From positions 124,001-188,000 of the forward strand of contig JAGFIS010000029.1 in the NCBI GenBank assembly GCA_024103425.1: a stretch of DNA of 64,000 nt. Direction: 5' to 3'. Shown piece by piece: positions 35,252 through 44,285 of this stretch. The notes beneath the pieces were generated by a model, which was not told the DNA's origin, did no database searches, and saw only the letters and a list, made by a program, of their open reading frames with translations. The position numbers were made by a program, and so were the translations under genes. This DNA comes from Chitinophagaceae bacterium. Lineage in GTDB: Bacteria > Bacteroidota > Bacteroidia > Chitinophagales > Chitinophagaceae. Position 1 is the stretch's first letter; every line of letters begins with the position of its first letter.

Positions 35252-37150
35252 TTAAAATTTAAATCCTTCAATTGTTTCAGCGCTGCGGTAATACACAATT
35301 CTTCCTAATTCATCAAGTTTATAATCAGGATCTTTTTTATCTCCCAGCAGCAGATCGGCTATTTTCTTTCCATCTTCTTTACTTACAATTGTTATACCTG
35401 CATCACTGCCCTTATTGCTTCCAAACTTGGCAAGCATGGCCACAAAATTATTAGCCTGCGCTGTGGCACTAAACCTTTTTGATATACTCTGAAAACTCGC
35501 AACTCCTGCTGCAGCACCGGAACTTGCCATTTGATTTGCATTTTTTATGGAACGATCAAGTGAGGGACTAGTGCTGCCGTAGTATCCTTTTGCATAATTT
35601 AATTGAGCCGACTGTGCCATTGCACCGGCACTCGCAGCCATTGCTGCTACACCTCCTAAACCGGACAACAGTTTACCACCTAAGCTTCTTCCCGGAGCCT
35701 CTACATAGGTATCATAAATCACCTTTCCGTCAGAACTAAACATCTTAATCTGCTGGTCACTGTTAAGGAGGAGGTTCCCGTTATATAATGTCAGCGCAGT
35801 AGGCTCTTCTCCTTTTCTAAAGTCTACAGACGGAATCAATTCATCAAGTTCTCCCTGCTTGAAATCTACCTTATATACTTTGCCATTGCCGTAAACATAA
35901 CCGGTGTTTTCATCAATATTATATCCTACACAGTTCTTTACCTTAAAACCTTTCTTCCAGGTTTTTGCAGCTGTTTCCAAATCCATAATATTGATCTCCT
36001 CTCCCGTTCTAAAATAGATTCCCTGAGGTACCAGCTGCAAATCCATCACAGCGCCTTTTATACCTATCGGTTTCTTGGTAACCGATTTACCGTTATCAAG
36101 GTCTATAATACTGATATAGTTATCACCGGGACCTACCTGTGTAGCAAGAATAAGTTTGCTGCCCGCCATCTTATGAGCTAATACATTTCCTTTCAGGGTG
36201 GTGCCGCCGTCGCCTTCCCATTTAGTATTTCCTGTCTTGGGATCGAGCAGTATAAGCGAGCCTTTGGCTTTTTTAGAGTAAGAAGCATCAGTCATTATTA
36301 ACATACCGCGCGAGTCGTGCAGGATGTAGGTGATGGGAGCCGGCAACTCAAAACGCTTCCATGTTTCCTTACCCGTAGCCACATCAAATTGTGTCAGTAT
36401 ATCCTTATTCCAGAAATAGAATTTGCTTTTATCCTCGGTCTGAAAAAACTCGGCAGAAGAGGCGGTTTGCGCCTGAGATGCTCCCTTTCCGTTGTAGGAG
36501 TACATGGGTTCTGCTATTACAGGCAGGACATTCTTCATCTCTATACTATACGCCACTTCGCCATTGCTGTCGTTGAGCTTCAATATTCTTTTATTAGTGG
36601 CAATCATTACACCGCCGTCTACCTGAAGCGCTTTAGAAACAAGCTCTTCTTTCTTGTCAAGGAATTTCTCCTGTGTCCACAGCACTTTGCCTGTGCCCAA
36701 ATCAGCAACTCCGGTAATAAATTTCGCCAGACTCCCTTTCTTAGGACCATACACCAACATTCTGTTACTCTCAGGCAGGTAAAACCTCTTTGAAACAAAG
36801 GCCATACCCATGTCTTCGCTATTCATAACAGTCTTTCCACTCACAACATCAATTACTTTGTTATACCCATTGTTCATTTTTATCTTAATCAAATTGATAT
36901 AAGGGGTACTCTCAATCGGATCCATATTTTCCTCTCTGATGTTTTCGATATCATCAGCCTTCCAGATTTCTTTTCCGTCGGGACCCAAACCGTACAATGC
37001 ATCCTTTGTACCCACTAAGAGGGTTCCTGCATCGCTGATTGTGTACCAGTTAATCTTAGAAGAAAAATCCTTCTTCCAGTCGGCATCCTTCTGTGCATAG
37101 AGGAAACCGGTAAGACAAATCAAAATCAGAGATAAAAGCGTCTTTTTCAT
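35252..37150 (-). CDS. PQQ-like beta-propeller repeat protein (BamB-like)
   Basis: 632 residues from the ATG at 37150, which gives signal peptide MKKTLLSLILICLTGFLYAQ. Repeated beta-propeller blades of PQQ type are visible (for example DVATGKETWKRF, DPKTGNTKWEGDGG, DLGTGKVLWTQ), followed by a low-complexity Ala/Ser/Gly segment (about 510-570) that looks like a flexible or membrane-associated insertion. The C-terminus returns to a short beta pattern. No PQQ-enzyme catalytic residues are seen, so a scaffold or envelope-assembly role is more likely than dehydrogenase activity. Confidence 0.7.
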   Translation of the reverse strand: MKKTLLSLILICLTGFLYAQKDADWKKDFSSKINWYTISDAGTLLVGTKDALYGLGPDGKEIWKADDIENIREENMDPIESTPYINLIKIKMNNGYNKVIDVVSGKTVMNSEDMGMAFVSKRFYLPESNRMLVYGPKKGSLAKFITGVADLGTGKVLWTQEKFLDKKEELVSKALQVDGGVMIATNKRILKLNDSNGEVAYSIEMKNVLPVIAEPMYSYNGKGASQAQTASSAEFFQTEDKSKFYFWNKDILTQFDVATGKETWKRFELPAPITYILHDSRGMLIMTDASYSKKAKGSLILLDPKTGNTKWEGDGGTTLKGNVLAHKMAGSKLILATQVGPGDNYISIIDLDNGKSVTKKPIGIKGAVMDLQLVPQGIYFRTGEEINIMDLETAAKTWKKGFKVKNCVGYNIDENTGYVYGNGKVYKVDFKQGELDELIPSVDFRKGEEPTALTLYNGNLLLNSDQQIKMFSSDGKVIYDTYVEAPGRSLGGKLLSGLGGVAAMAASAGAMAQSAQLNYAKGYYGSTSPSLDRSIKNANQMASSGAAAGVASFQSISKRFSATAQANNFVAMLAKFGSNKGSDAGITIVSKEDGKKIADLLLGDKKDPDYKLDELGRIVYYRSAETIEGFKF

Positions 37151-37369
37151 TTCTAGCAGTTTTTTTGTAAAAATGATAAAGAAGCTACCGGTTTTCAATA
37201 CCCTGAAGAGGGTATTCTATTCTCGATACAGATAAATTCCCGGTAAGTTGCAACCGGAATCAGAGGTTTTTATGTCTAAAAAGAGTTGAAGCTTTAGATT
37301 TTACCTAAGTGCCCCGTACAACGGGATCACAGATATAATCAGTACTCTTACCGATAAAAATAAAGGCCT

Positions 37370-37377
37370 TACTTTTG
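37370..37377 (+). promoter_or_regulatory. -7 element for the DUF4197 gene
   Basis: TACTTTTG matches TAnnTTTG 22 bp before the ATG at 37400. A proper -33 TTG is not visible. Confidence 0.4.
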
Positions 37378-37399
37378 AACCGATCATAAAATTTTACCA

Positions 37400-38119
37400 A
37401 TGAAGAAGATTTTACTTTCAGCACTCGTACCGGTTTTCTTTCTTTCTTCCTGTGATGTGATAAGCAACCTGCCCACTACTACTCAGGGATCGGGTGAACT
37501 TTCAAGCATAGAAGTCGCCAGCGGACTTAAAGAAGCCCTCCGGGTAGGAACTGATACTGCAACGAGTAAACTGTCTGCTGTAGATGGCTTCTTCGCCAAT
37601 GCTGCCATTAAAGTGCTGATGCCTCCCGAAGCACAAAAAGTGGAAAAGACCCTGCGCGATATCGGAATGGGCAAACTGGTGGATAATGCCATCCTCTCCA
37701 TGAACCGCGCCGCTGAGGATGCCTCCAAGTTTGCAGGCAAAATTTTCTTAAATGCTATCCGCGAAATGACCATTCAGGATGCCATCGGTATCCTCAGAGG
37801 GGGAGACTTTGCAGCAACCAACTACCTTAAAGACCATACCACCGGAGCGCTCACTGAAGCTTTCAGGCCGGTTGTAGAAAAATCTCTTGAAAAGGTTGAT
37901 GCCACCAAATACTGGTCAGATGTATTCTCTGTTTATAACCGCTTTAGTACCAACCCGGTAAATACTGATCTTACAGCGTATGTTACCGAAAAAGCACTTT
38001 CGGGCATCTTTCATGAAATCGGACTGGAAGAGCAAAAAATCAGAAAAGACCCGGTGGCACGCGTGACCGAAATACTCAAAAAGGTATTCGGAAGCAGCCA
38101 GGCAAGCCGGCAAGGCTGA
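37400..38119 (+). CDS. DUF4197 family lipoprotein
   Basis: 239 residues with a lipobox (FLSSCD, Cys18) and the DUF4197 body: SGLKEALRVGTDTATSKLS, GFFANAAIKVLMPPEAQKVE and DAIGILRGGDFAATNYLK. Mostly alpha-helical, periplasmic face of inner or outer membrane. The family function is unknown. It is separate from rpmI by a promoter. Confidence 0.88.
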   Translation: MKKILLSALVPVFFLSSCDVISNLPTTTQGSGELSSIEVASGLKEALRVGTDTATSKLSAVDGFFANAAIKVLMPPEAQKVEKTLRDIGMGKLVDNAILSMNRAAEDASKFAGKIFLNAIREMTIQDAIGILRGGDFAATNYLKDHTTGALTEAFRPVVEKSLEKVDATKYWSDVFSVYNRFSTNPVNTDLTAYVTEKALSGIFHEIGLEEQKIRKDPVARVTEILKKVFGSSQASRQG

Positions 38120-38134
38120 TTTTTAGCAGCTTTT

Positions 38135-38166
38135 TTGGTTATTTATCATTCTTTTTCCTAATTTTG
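38135..38166 (+). promoter_or_regulatory. Promoter of rpmI-rplT with a long 5' leader
   Basis: TTG (38135-38137), 21 nt, then TAATTTTG (38159-38166) form a full Bacteroidota promoter. The transcript start near 38172 leaves about 125 nt before rpmI. That leader can form small GC-rich stems such as CGCC...GGGCG around 38261-38274; L20-mediated autoregulation through leader structure is known in other bacteria, so this is a candidate operator region. Confidence 0.6.
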
Positions 38167-38295
38167 CAGCCCTTTTTCAGTGTTTTATGTTTTGACTGAA
38201 GAAGGAAAGTTTTTCAAAGCATATTGCCCACATGGCTCCATAAGTTTCCGTCTGTTCGGGACGCCGGCAAGGGCGTAAAAGTAAATTGTAATAAA

Positions 38296-38493
38296 ATGCC
38301 AAAGGTTAAGACCAATTCAAGCGCAAAGAAGCGCTTCAAAGTAACCGGAACCGGTGAAATCTCTTATCAAAAGTCTTTCAAAAGACACATTCTGACAAAA
38401 AAAGCTACTAAACGTAAACGCGCACTCCGCAAAAAAGGAATTATCAGCGATGCTAATAAGCCGTTTGTAATGCGCTTGCTCAGAATGAAATAA
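38296..38493 (+). CDS. rpmI: Large ribosomal subunit protein bL35
   Basis: 65 residues from the ATG at 38296: [20 protein letters not shown] then [18 protein letters not shown], the canonical L35 pattern. An upstream in-frame ATG lies in the leader and would add a non-conserved stretch. It starts the rpmI-rplT pair; infC, usually immediately upstream, is not here. Confidence 0.97.
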   Translation: MPKVKTNSSAKKRFKVTGTGEISYQKSFKRHILTKKATKRKRALRKKGIISDANKPFVMRLLRMK

Positions 38494-38545
38494 TCAAATC
38501 TTATCTTTTAATTCACCGGCCAACCGCCGTTAAAAATATTACACT

Positions 38546-38890
38546 ATGCCACGTTCAGTAAACTCAGTTGCCAGCCGTGCAAGAAGAAAAAGAATTTTAA
38601 AGTCAGCCAAAGGCTTCTACGGTAAAAGAAAAAATGTATATACCGTAGCCAAGAATGTTCAGGAAAAAGGAATGACCTATGCTTACATAGGCCGTAAACT
38701 TAAGAAGCGCGAATACCGTGCTCTCTGGATCGCCCGTATCAATGCAGCAGTTCGCGAGGAAGGACTTACATACAGTGAATTCATCCACAAACTACGCGAG
38801 AAGGGGTTAGACCTGAACCGTAAAATGCTGGCTGATATCGCCATGAACGAACCTGAAAGCTTCAAATCTCTGATTGCTTCAGTAAAATAA
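38546..38890 (+). CDS. rplT: Large ribosomal subunit protein bL20
   Basis: 114 residues beginning [20 protein letters not shown] with [16 protein letters not shown] and [14 protein letters not shown], fully typical of L20. The protein is needed early in 50S assembly and in several bacteria represses its own operon. A terminator follows. Confidence 0.97.
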   Translation: MPRSVNSVASRARRKRILKSAKGFYGKRKNVYTVAKNVQEKGMTYAYIGRKLKKREYRALWIARINAAVREEGLTYSEFIHKLREKGLDLNRKMLADIAMNEPESFKSLIASVK

Positions 38891-38909
38891 TAAAGGAATT
38901 TTTTATCGC

Positions 38910-38937
38910 AACGCCACCGCCAACCGGTGGCGTTTTT
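38910..38937 (+). terminator. Intrinsic terminator after rplT
   Basis: AACGCCACCG and CGGTGGCGTT pair over 10 bp around CCAAC and end in TTTTT. It lies 20 bp after the rplT stop. Confidence 0.85.
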
Positions 38938-38945
38938 ATTTGAGC

Positions 38946-39332
38946 TTATTCCAGGCCGCCCAGAAAATCGTCTAACCTCCGCTTGTCTCTCTTCGTCGGC
39001 CTGCCTTGCTTACTTCTCCGTCTCCCTGTGTAAAAGGCATAAGTTGCAGGCGTGTTTTGTTTTACTTCTTCGGGAGTAAGGTCTATATAATATTGCAGCG
39101 AAGTTTGATAGTCCACCCTGTTATGTAATAAGCCGGTAACCTCAATCACCCATTTTCTTGCAGAGGTTTTCACTTCATATCTGTCGCCGATATAAACCTG
39201 CTTTGAGGGCTTCACGGGGTCACCGTTGAGCCTGACTTTTCCGGTCTGACACGCATCTGCCGCCAGGCTCCGCGTTTTGAAAACTCGAATTGACCACAGG
39301 TATTTATCTATACGGAGTTTCTCTTTTTCCAC
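38946..39332 (-). CDS. S4-domain RNA-binding protein (Hsp15-like)
   Basis: 128 residues: S4 domain at the N-terminus (RIDKYLWSIRVFKTRSLAADAC...GKVRLNGDPVKPSKQV) and a basic tail (RRRSKQGRPTKRDKRRLDDF). This is the Hsp15/YrfH type, which binds stalled 50S subunits carrying peptidyl-tRNA in ribosome rescue. It lies 45 bp downstream of the respiratory operon on the same strand and might be co-transcribed. Confidence 0.88.
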   Translation of the reverse strand: MEKEKLRIDKYLWSIRVFKTRSLAADACQTGKVRLNGDPVKPSKQVYIGDRYEVKTSARKWVIEVTGLLHNRVDYQTSLQYYIDLTPEEVKQNTPATYAFYTGRRRSKQGRPTKRDKRRLDDFLGGLE

Positions 39333-39377
39333 AATCCAAATTTAAAAAAACCGGGGTGAGGGCCTACTGCCGGAACA

Positions 39378-39959
39378 CTATTCTTCTGAGCCCTCTCTTT
39401 TCAACTCATCCTTAGCTCCGCGGAAGAAGGTAATATAGGTCAGCAGAAAAAGAGCAATGCTCAGAAAAATAAGATACAGACCTGTTTCCTGCTGCTGAAA
39501 AATATTAAATGAGCTGCAAAGGAGGATATTAAATACTCTCAGGGTAATACCTACTGCCAGCGTCATCGCGGCAACCATTCCCAGAAATGCAATTTTTATT
39601 TCAAAAACGGCAGCCCTCAGCACAGCAACTATTACCAATCCTGCCACAAACATATTGAGGTGCATTGAGCGATTGTAAAGCGGATCGATTACGGCCATAT
39701 CCACCGAACGCGGTAACATCCAAAAGATAAAAGAAGTCATTACCATGATCAGCAGGCTGATTTGCCAAGCGAGATCTTTTACAACAAGTTTCTTAAAATA
39801 TAGTCCCGTAAGCACACCCAGCAATACCATAGCAGGCAATTGCATCACCTGATGGCGCATCATTGTTTCAGAGAGGTACTCATTCCAGAAAAAAGAAATC
39901 AGCCATCCCAGTATGGCTATAATCAGGATAAAGAGGATGGTTGCCTGCCGCTTACCCAT
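39378..39959 (-). CDS. Polytopic membrane protein of the oxidoreductase operon, family not recognised
   Basis: 193 residues, about six membrane helices. Near the N-terminus SETMMRHQVMQLPAM holds a His in a membrane helix context; LPRSVDMAVIDPLYNRSMHLN lies mid-protein. This pattern recalls CtaG-like cytochrome oxidase assembly proteins, but the match is too weak to name it. Its start overlaps the SCO gene by 37 bp, so it is translationally coupled to the respiratory operon and probably works in its biogenesis or as an accessory subunit. Confidence 0.75.
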   Translation of the reverse strand: MGKRQATILFILIIAILGWLISFFWNEYLSETMMRHQVMQLPAMVLLGVLTGLYFKKLVVKDLAWQISLLIMVMTSFIFWMLPRSVDMAVIDPLYNRSMHLNMFVAGLVIVAVLRAAVFEIKIAFLGMVAAMTLAVGITLRVFNILLCSSFNIFQQQETGLYLIFLSIALFLLTYITFFRGAKDELKREGSEE

Positions 39960-40567
39960 TGCTCCAGTTGTTTAATAATGGACGGATCGTCTTCACGCGC
40001 GGGATCGAAAACTTTTACGATCTTATTATCGGGCGATATGAGAAACAAATATATGGAATGATTGATGACGCCTGTTTCGGGCACTTCGTAAATCCATACG
40101 CCCATTTCCTTTAAAAAATTGCTGAATTCCAGCTCTGATGTTTTGTAAGGAATAGCAAAAGACCATCCATCAATGTTATCCTTGCTGAAAAGTTCCCTGT
40201 ATTTTTTAATCCTGTCGAGTCCGTCACGCTGGGTATCAAAACTTACGGTTACCAATTCCAATTGATCCGGAACGATCGCCGAATCAACCGAATGATAGAT
40301 ATTCTCGAGTCTGTTATTGACCTTGTGACAAACGTCAGGGCAACTGAGGTAAACAAAATTCACCAGCAGGTATTTGTGCTTATCCCGTGTATGGAATACC
40401 GTACTGTCCTGATCTATCCATTCGATATCAGGGAAGGCCCTCGGCATATCACCGGCATTCTTCAACGTGTAGGAGAAAACTGTGAATGCACTAAAGCCCC
40501 GTGTCCAAATACCGATAGCAGTAATACATAGCAGCAATACTGCTACCGGCAGCAATACTTTTTTCAT
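39923..40567 (-). CDS. SCO1/SenC family copper chaperone
   Basis: 214 residues: N-terminal membrane anchor (about 5-22) and a thioredoxin fold with the copper-binding CPDVC motif (Cys76, Cys80) and the conserved His in VINHSIYLF. SCO proteins insert copper into the CuA site of oxidase subunit II. Here it follows CuA-containing subunit II and subunit I genes, consistent with maturing this enzyme. Confidence 0.92.
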   Translation of the reverse strand: MKKVLLPVAVLLLCITAIGIWTRGFSAFTVFSYTLKNAGDMPRAFPDIEWIDQDSTVFHTRDKHKYLLVNFVYLSCPDVCHKVNNRLENIYHSVDSAIVPDQLELVTVSFDTQRDGLDRIKKYRELFSKDNIDGWSFAIPYKTSELEFSNFLKEMGVWIYEVPETGVINHSIYLFLISPDNKIVKVFDPAREDDPSIIKQLEQWVSGRQPSSLS

Positions 40568-40612
40568 TACTTATAAAGTTACGAAAAGAAAAACTTTCTT
40601 TCCGTCAGAGCG

Positions 40613-42088
40613 CTATGCACTCGCTTCCTTTCTCTTCAGAAGTTTGGTAAACAGCGACCAGTACATTACCAGCAATCCCAGCAATACCACATAGATAAAC
40701 ATAGCGGCATAGCGGGCCAATTGAGCTCCGATTTCTTTTACCTGTCCGGCCTCAATTCCCTGGTAATCGGCAAAACGTCTCGGAACTCCGTTAATACCAC
40801 TCAGGTAGAACATTGTAAGGAATCCATAGGCACCTACCACGAATAGCCAGAAACCAACTTTTCCCAATTTATTCTCCTGATGGATTCCCTCTTCACCGGA
40901 GAACAGGTAAAAAAGAAATCCGAATATGAATAACACAATTCCCATCAACATATAAGTGTGGAAGTGTGCAGGTACCCAGAGGGTATTATGAAGTCCTGTA
41001 TTAAATGCAATCGTTGTATCTACTATGGCTGCAAATCCTCCGATAGCCCACCCCATCATTCCAAACAAAACCGTAAGCGGAAAGATTGTCCATTTCATCT
41101 TAGAGTGATAAACCTGTGCGATAACACCAAACATGGTCACCGCAGTAGCCGGAATTGCGCTTCCATAAGAGAAGATTTGTCCCAGATACTGCACCGAAGT
41201 CGGCTGAGCAAAGTCCATATACAGGTGGTGCAGATAAGCGAAAATGATAAAGAAGAAAGTAGCATTCCATGAGTAAACAACCACTTTATCTACTTTCCAT
41301 TCCCGCTTCGTGAATTCCGGTAACAACCCATATACCCAGCCCACGCCGCAATACAGGGTAATATTTACCAGCATGTGGCCGAAGAAGAATGTCATATTCT
41401 TCAGCAACAGCGGATCGAATGACAGAGTAGGTTCAAATGATTGTAACAGGAACATAATGAGCATCACAGCACCGACGAGGAAGGCGAAAATGCCAGGAAC
41501 CAAAGCGATAGTTGCTACCAATACGAGTGCAGGCAGTTTTTCATGTTCTCCTTTTCTGAGATACTGCCATCCCAGTAAGTTAAAAAATCCACCATATCGC
41601 TTAGCCAGCGCGTACAGCAGATGAAGAATACCCACTAACCATGCAACGCCCATCACTATCAATGATACAGAAGATATTTGTGTAGATGACACAGCCCAAC
41701 TGGCACCTTTAAACGGTAACGGGTAAAGCATATACCAGCCCGCTGCAAAATTGCCTATCATCGTGCCATAAGCCAGCCCAAGGAAACCCAACAGTACCAG
41801 CACGTAAACAAAATAGCCCACCCCGAGATTCAATTTAGTAATACGGGTAGATATCAGATACCATAACCCGGCAAACGCTATACTGAACAAAACGCCGGCC
41901 ATTCCAAGGCCGTGCATTGTCATGAAGGCATAAAATTGTGTGTAATCCAATTCCACTACCCTGCCCTGATTGAGCCTCATGAATAATCCCAGGATGATTA
42001 ACAGAGGAAATACAATCAGAAAAGTAACCGCCCATGTCAGGACGAGTTTTCTTTCTTTCTTTTTTTCAACCTGATCTATAGTACTCAT
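40613..42088 (-). CDS. Heme-copper oxidoreductase subunit I, B-family-like, lacking the active-site Tyr
   Basis: 491 residues, about 13 membrane helices. Metal ligands present: His59 (low-spin heme, helix II, MTMHGLGM), His238 (CuB, helix VI, FFGHMLVN), His287/His288 (CuB, helix VII, YLHHLY), and His375/His377 (active-site and low-spin hemes, helix X, HNTLWVPAHFH). The helix X motif is the ba3/B-family type. In oxygen reductases helix VI reads GHPxVY with a His-cross-linked Tyr four residues after the His; here position +4 is Asn242. Loss of that Tyr is a mark of nitric oxide reductase-type members of the superfamily, including CuA-NOR of bacilli. So this may be an NO reductase; O2 reduction with a relocated Tyr is the alternative. 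Confidence 0.88.
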   Translation of the reverse strand: MSTIDQVEKKKERKLVLTWAVTFLIVFPLLIILGLFMRLNQGRVVELDYTQFYAFMTMHGLGMAGVLFSIAFAGLWYLISTRITKLNLGVGYFVYVLVLLGFLGLAYGTMIGNFAAGWYMLYPLPFKGASWAVSSTQISSVSLIVMGVAWLVGILHLLYALAKRYGGFFNLLGWQYLRKGEHEKLPALVLVATIALVPGIFAFLVGAVMLIMFLLQSFEPTLSFDPLLLKNMTFFFGHMLVNITLYCGVGWVYGLLPEFTKREWKVDKVVVYSWNATFFFIIFAYLHHLYMDFAQPTSVQYLGQIFSYGSAIPATAVTMFGVIAQVYHSKMKWTIFPLTVLFGMMGWAIGGFAAIVDTTIAFNTGLHNTLWVPAHFHTYMLMGIVLFIFGFLFYLFSGEEGIHQENKLGKVGFWLFVVGAYGFLTMFYLSGINGVPRRFADYQGIEAGQVKEIGAQLARYAAMFIYVVLLGLLVMYWSLFTKLLKRKEASA

Positions 42089-42102
42089 AAACTGTTATTT
42101 TA

Positions 42103-42684
42103 TTATTGAACATGGATTTTACCTACCATATAAGAGTGGGTTTGTCCGCAATACTCCATACATACTACATAGTATTCGCCGGGATTATCAAACTTATAAT
42201 ACAGCAGGTTTTTATACTGTGGCATAGCCTGTGTTTGTGTGAGCAGGCTGCCTTTACTATCATAAATACCAAACCCATGGTTTACATCGGCAGATGTTAC
42301 CACGAATTTGATGTTCTTCTGCGAGGGTACGGTTACCTCGTTGGAACCTACAAACTCGACGGGGCCTGTGGTCATTTCACCGTTACCCATCCTCCAGAAC
42401 CATTGTACACCTACAATGGTAACTGTTTCATCGGCAACCGAGCCTGCTCGCGGATACGGCACCAACCGGAGTGAAATAATCAAGCCGGCAACCAAAACAA
42501 GAGTTAAAATGGCAAAATACTTTGTTCTTACCGCATATACCTTATGTTTAGCTGTGTCCTTATCTTCTTCTTCCGAAGCGGACAACAGCACAAAAATCAC
42601 TACCGCTACAACGATAGTCGCTCCCGCCAATGTCAGGATTCCTGCAAGGTTCTGCAATGTCATTAGAATTGTAATTGAACTCAT
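42103..42684 (-). CDS. Heme-copper oxidoreductase subunit II with CuA site
   Basis: 193 residues with two N-terminal membrane helices (about 14-34 and 53-75) and a cupredoxin domain. The binuclear CuA ligands are complete: His in DVNHGFG, then CMEYCGQTHSYM (C-x-E-x-C-x3-H-x2-M). It accepts electrons from cytochrome c or another periplasmic donor and passes them to subunit I, encoded 14 bp downstream. It is shorter than A-family subunit II, as in ba3 enzymes. Confidence 0.93.
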   Translation of the reverse strand: MSSITILMTLQNLAGILTLAGATIVVAVVIFVLLSASEEEDKDTAKHKVYAVRTKYFAILTLVLVAGLIISLRLVPYPRAGSVADETVTIVGVQWFWRMGNGEMTTGPVEFVGSNEVTVPSQKNIKFVVTSADVNHGFGIYDSKGSLLTQTQAMPQYKNLLYYKFDNPGEYYVVCMEYCGQTHSYMVGKIHVQ

Positions 42685-43022
42685 CTTGATAAATTTAAAA
42701 AGCAGTTTGTGTCAGGTGTTAGTAAATGGTAAGCATGAAGCCCGGACTTCAAAAAAAGAAACACTGAATCTCTTCCAAAATTCCTACGTCTTTCCACCAG
42801 ACTCAATAATGTGTTTGAGCCCCGAATGGTATAATCTCTCGTAAAAATAAGATTTTTCAATTATGTTTCGACTTTCCTTCCGGAGCATTGTTTCAATTCA
42901 GACAAATGTAGAAATTAATTTAAATAAAAGACAATTTTCTCTTTTTTTATTGACAATGATTTGACATTATTATTATATGATAAAACTGATATCCTCCGAA
43001 GGTTATACGGAGTTTAGAAGCA
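42685..43022 (-). promoter_or_regulatory. Promoter and long leader of the CuA oxidoreductase operon
   Basis: TTG (42934-42932), 21 nt, then TACATTTG (42910-42903) on the minus strand make a full promoter. The predicted start near 42897 leaves about 210 nt of untranslated leader before subunit II. A near-perfect 16-bp palindrome TGAAG-C-CCGG-A-CTTCA lies in it at 42736-42751. At 42993-43012 a small CTCCG/CGGAG hairpin probably ends the upstream FAD oxidoreductase message. No other gene fits the gap. Confidence 0.6.
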
Positions 43023-44138
43023 TCATTCTATTAATTCTGCCATTTGCTTCCCCAGCAATGTGCTTAATGCAAGCCCCATACCACTGAGGCGGATGGCACA
43101 AAAAACTTTGTCTGAAAGTTGTTTCCCAATCACTTGCTTTTCGTTTCCCATACCCATGATACCGGACCATCGTTGCTCGATTTCAAAGTCCTGACCGGGT
43201 AGAATTATTTCTCTCATAATCCGTTCGAGTTCTCTTTGGATTTCCTGGTTGAGTTCCATTTCAATCGTCGTCTCTTTTTCAAAATCTAAATGGCGGCCCC
43301 CGCCTAAGATAATCCTGTCGTCAATATTCCGGAAGTAGTAGAAGCCTTCAAGAATATGAAAGGAACCCTTAACCTTCAGGTCTTCAACCGGAGTGGTAAC
43401 AAGAGATTGCGCCCTGGCAGGAGTAGTCCTGCTGCCACCCAGAATTTTTGATGCGAAACCATTATTGGCAATCAGGAAGCGATCGGCAGTTACACTTCCT
43501 TTGCCTGTCTGCACCTCCACAACATTGCCCTCTTCAAAACCGGTTACAGTGATGCCGTTATATATCTCCACCCCCGTCTGCCGGGCTAAATCGAGCATCG
43601 ACTTAAACATCTTACCGGTATCTACCTGGCCTTCAGCAGTATTTTCAATCATATGGTCAATACCGGAGAATCCGAATTCCCTGATTCTTTCATCTGCCAC
43701 GCGATAAACTCTCTCTCCTGTTATTCTCTCTAACTGATCATTTAAATAATCCAGTCGGTTGATACAATTATCATACAAATGATCTTTACTGCGGAAGAGT
43801 TCAAATCCGTGTAAAGGCTCATACCCTATGGCGCCATCGCCTAACAGTTCTCTGAGGTTCAGCAGGCCGCGATACCTTTTCTCAACCAATTCAAATACTT
43901 CGTCTTCATCAGAATGGGTGAGATCTGCCAGCAATTCCGATGCACTACCAAAGCAGGCAAATCCCGCATTCTGCGTACTCGCTCCTCCACACACAGGATC
44001 TTTTTCCAAAACCAAAACTGTTTTATCCGGATGCTTTCTTTTGAAATAAATCGCAGATGAAAGTCCGGTAAATCCGCCTCCGCAGATTACTAAATGACGG
44101 TGTTGAAAAAACGTTTTCCGCTCCCAGTAACTCAGCAT
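43023..44138 (-). CDS. FAD-dependent oxidoreductase (DAO superfamily)
   Basis: 371 residues with N-terminal dinucleotide motif VICGGGFTGLSSAIYFKR and the DAO-type GGASTQNAGFACFG, followed by the substrate domain and the C-terminal FAD region QRWSGIMGMG...CAIRLSGMGLALS. The start SYWERKTFF is shared with gamma-glutamylputrescine oxidase/glycine oxidase relatives. Amine or amino-acid oxidation in the cytoplasm is likely; substrate unknown. It is a separate unit from the downstream respiratory operon. Confidence 0.88.
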   Translation of the reverse strand: MLSYWERKTFFQHRHLVICGGGFTGLSSAIYFKRKHPDKTVLVLEKDPVCGGASTQNAGFACFGSASELLADLTHSDEDEVFELVEKRYRGLLNLRELLGDGAIGYEPLHGFELFRSKDHLYDNCINRLDYLNDQLERITGERVYRVADERIREFGFSGIDHMIENTAEGQVDTGKMFKSMLDLARQTGVEIYNGITVTGFEEGNVVEVQTGKGSVTADRFLIANNGFASKILGGSRTTPARAQSLVTTPVEDLKVKGSFHILEGFYYFRNIDDRIILGGGRHLDFEKETTIEMELNQEIQRELERIMREIILPGQDFEIEQRWSGIMGMGNEKQVIGKQLSDKVFCAIRLSGMGLALSTLLGKQMAELIE

Positions 44139-44285
44139 AAAATGGATTTTAAATTAAGAAAAATTGGATCAATAAATTTAAACAAATTCCAACTGAAACT
44201 GCAGTTTCTTTTGCTCTTAAGACAATCACTTTATGTTCTTATTCATTGTTTATTAAGTTACCTTTAAACAAATACAAAAAACAAT

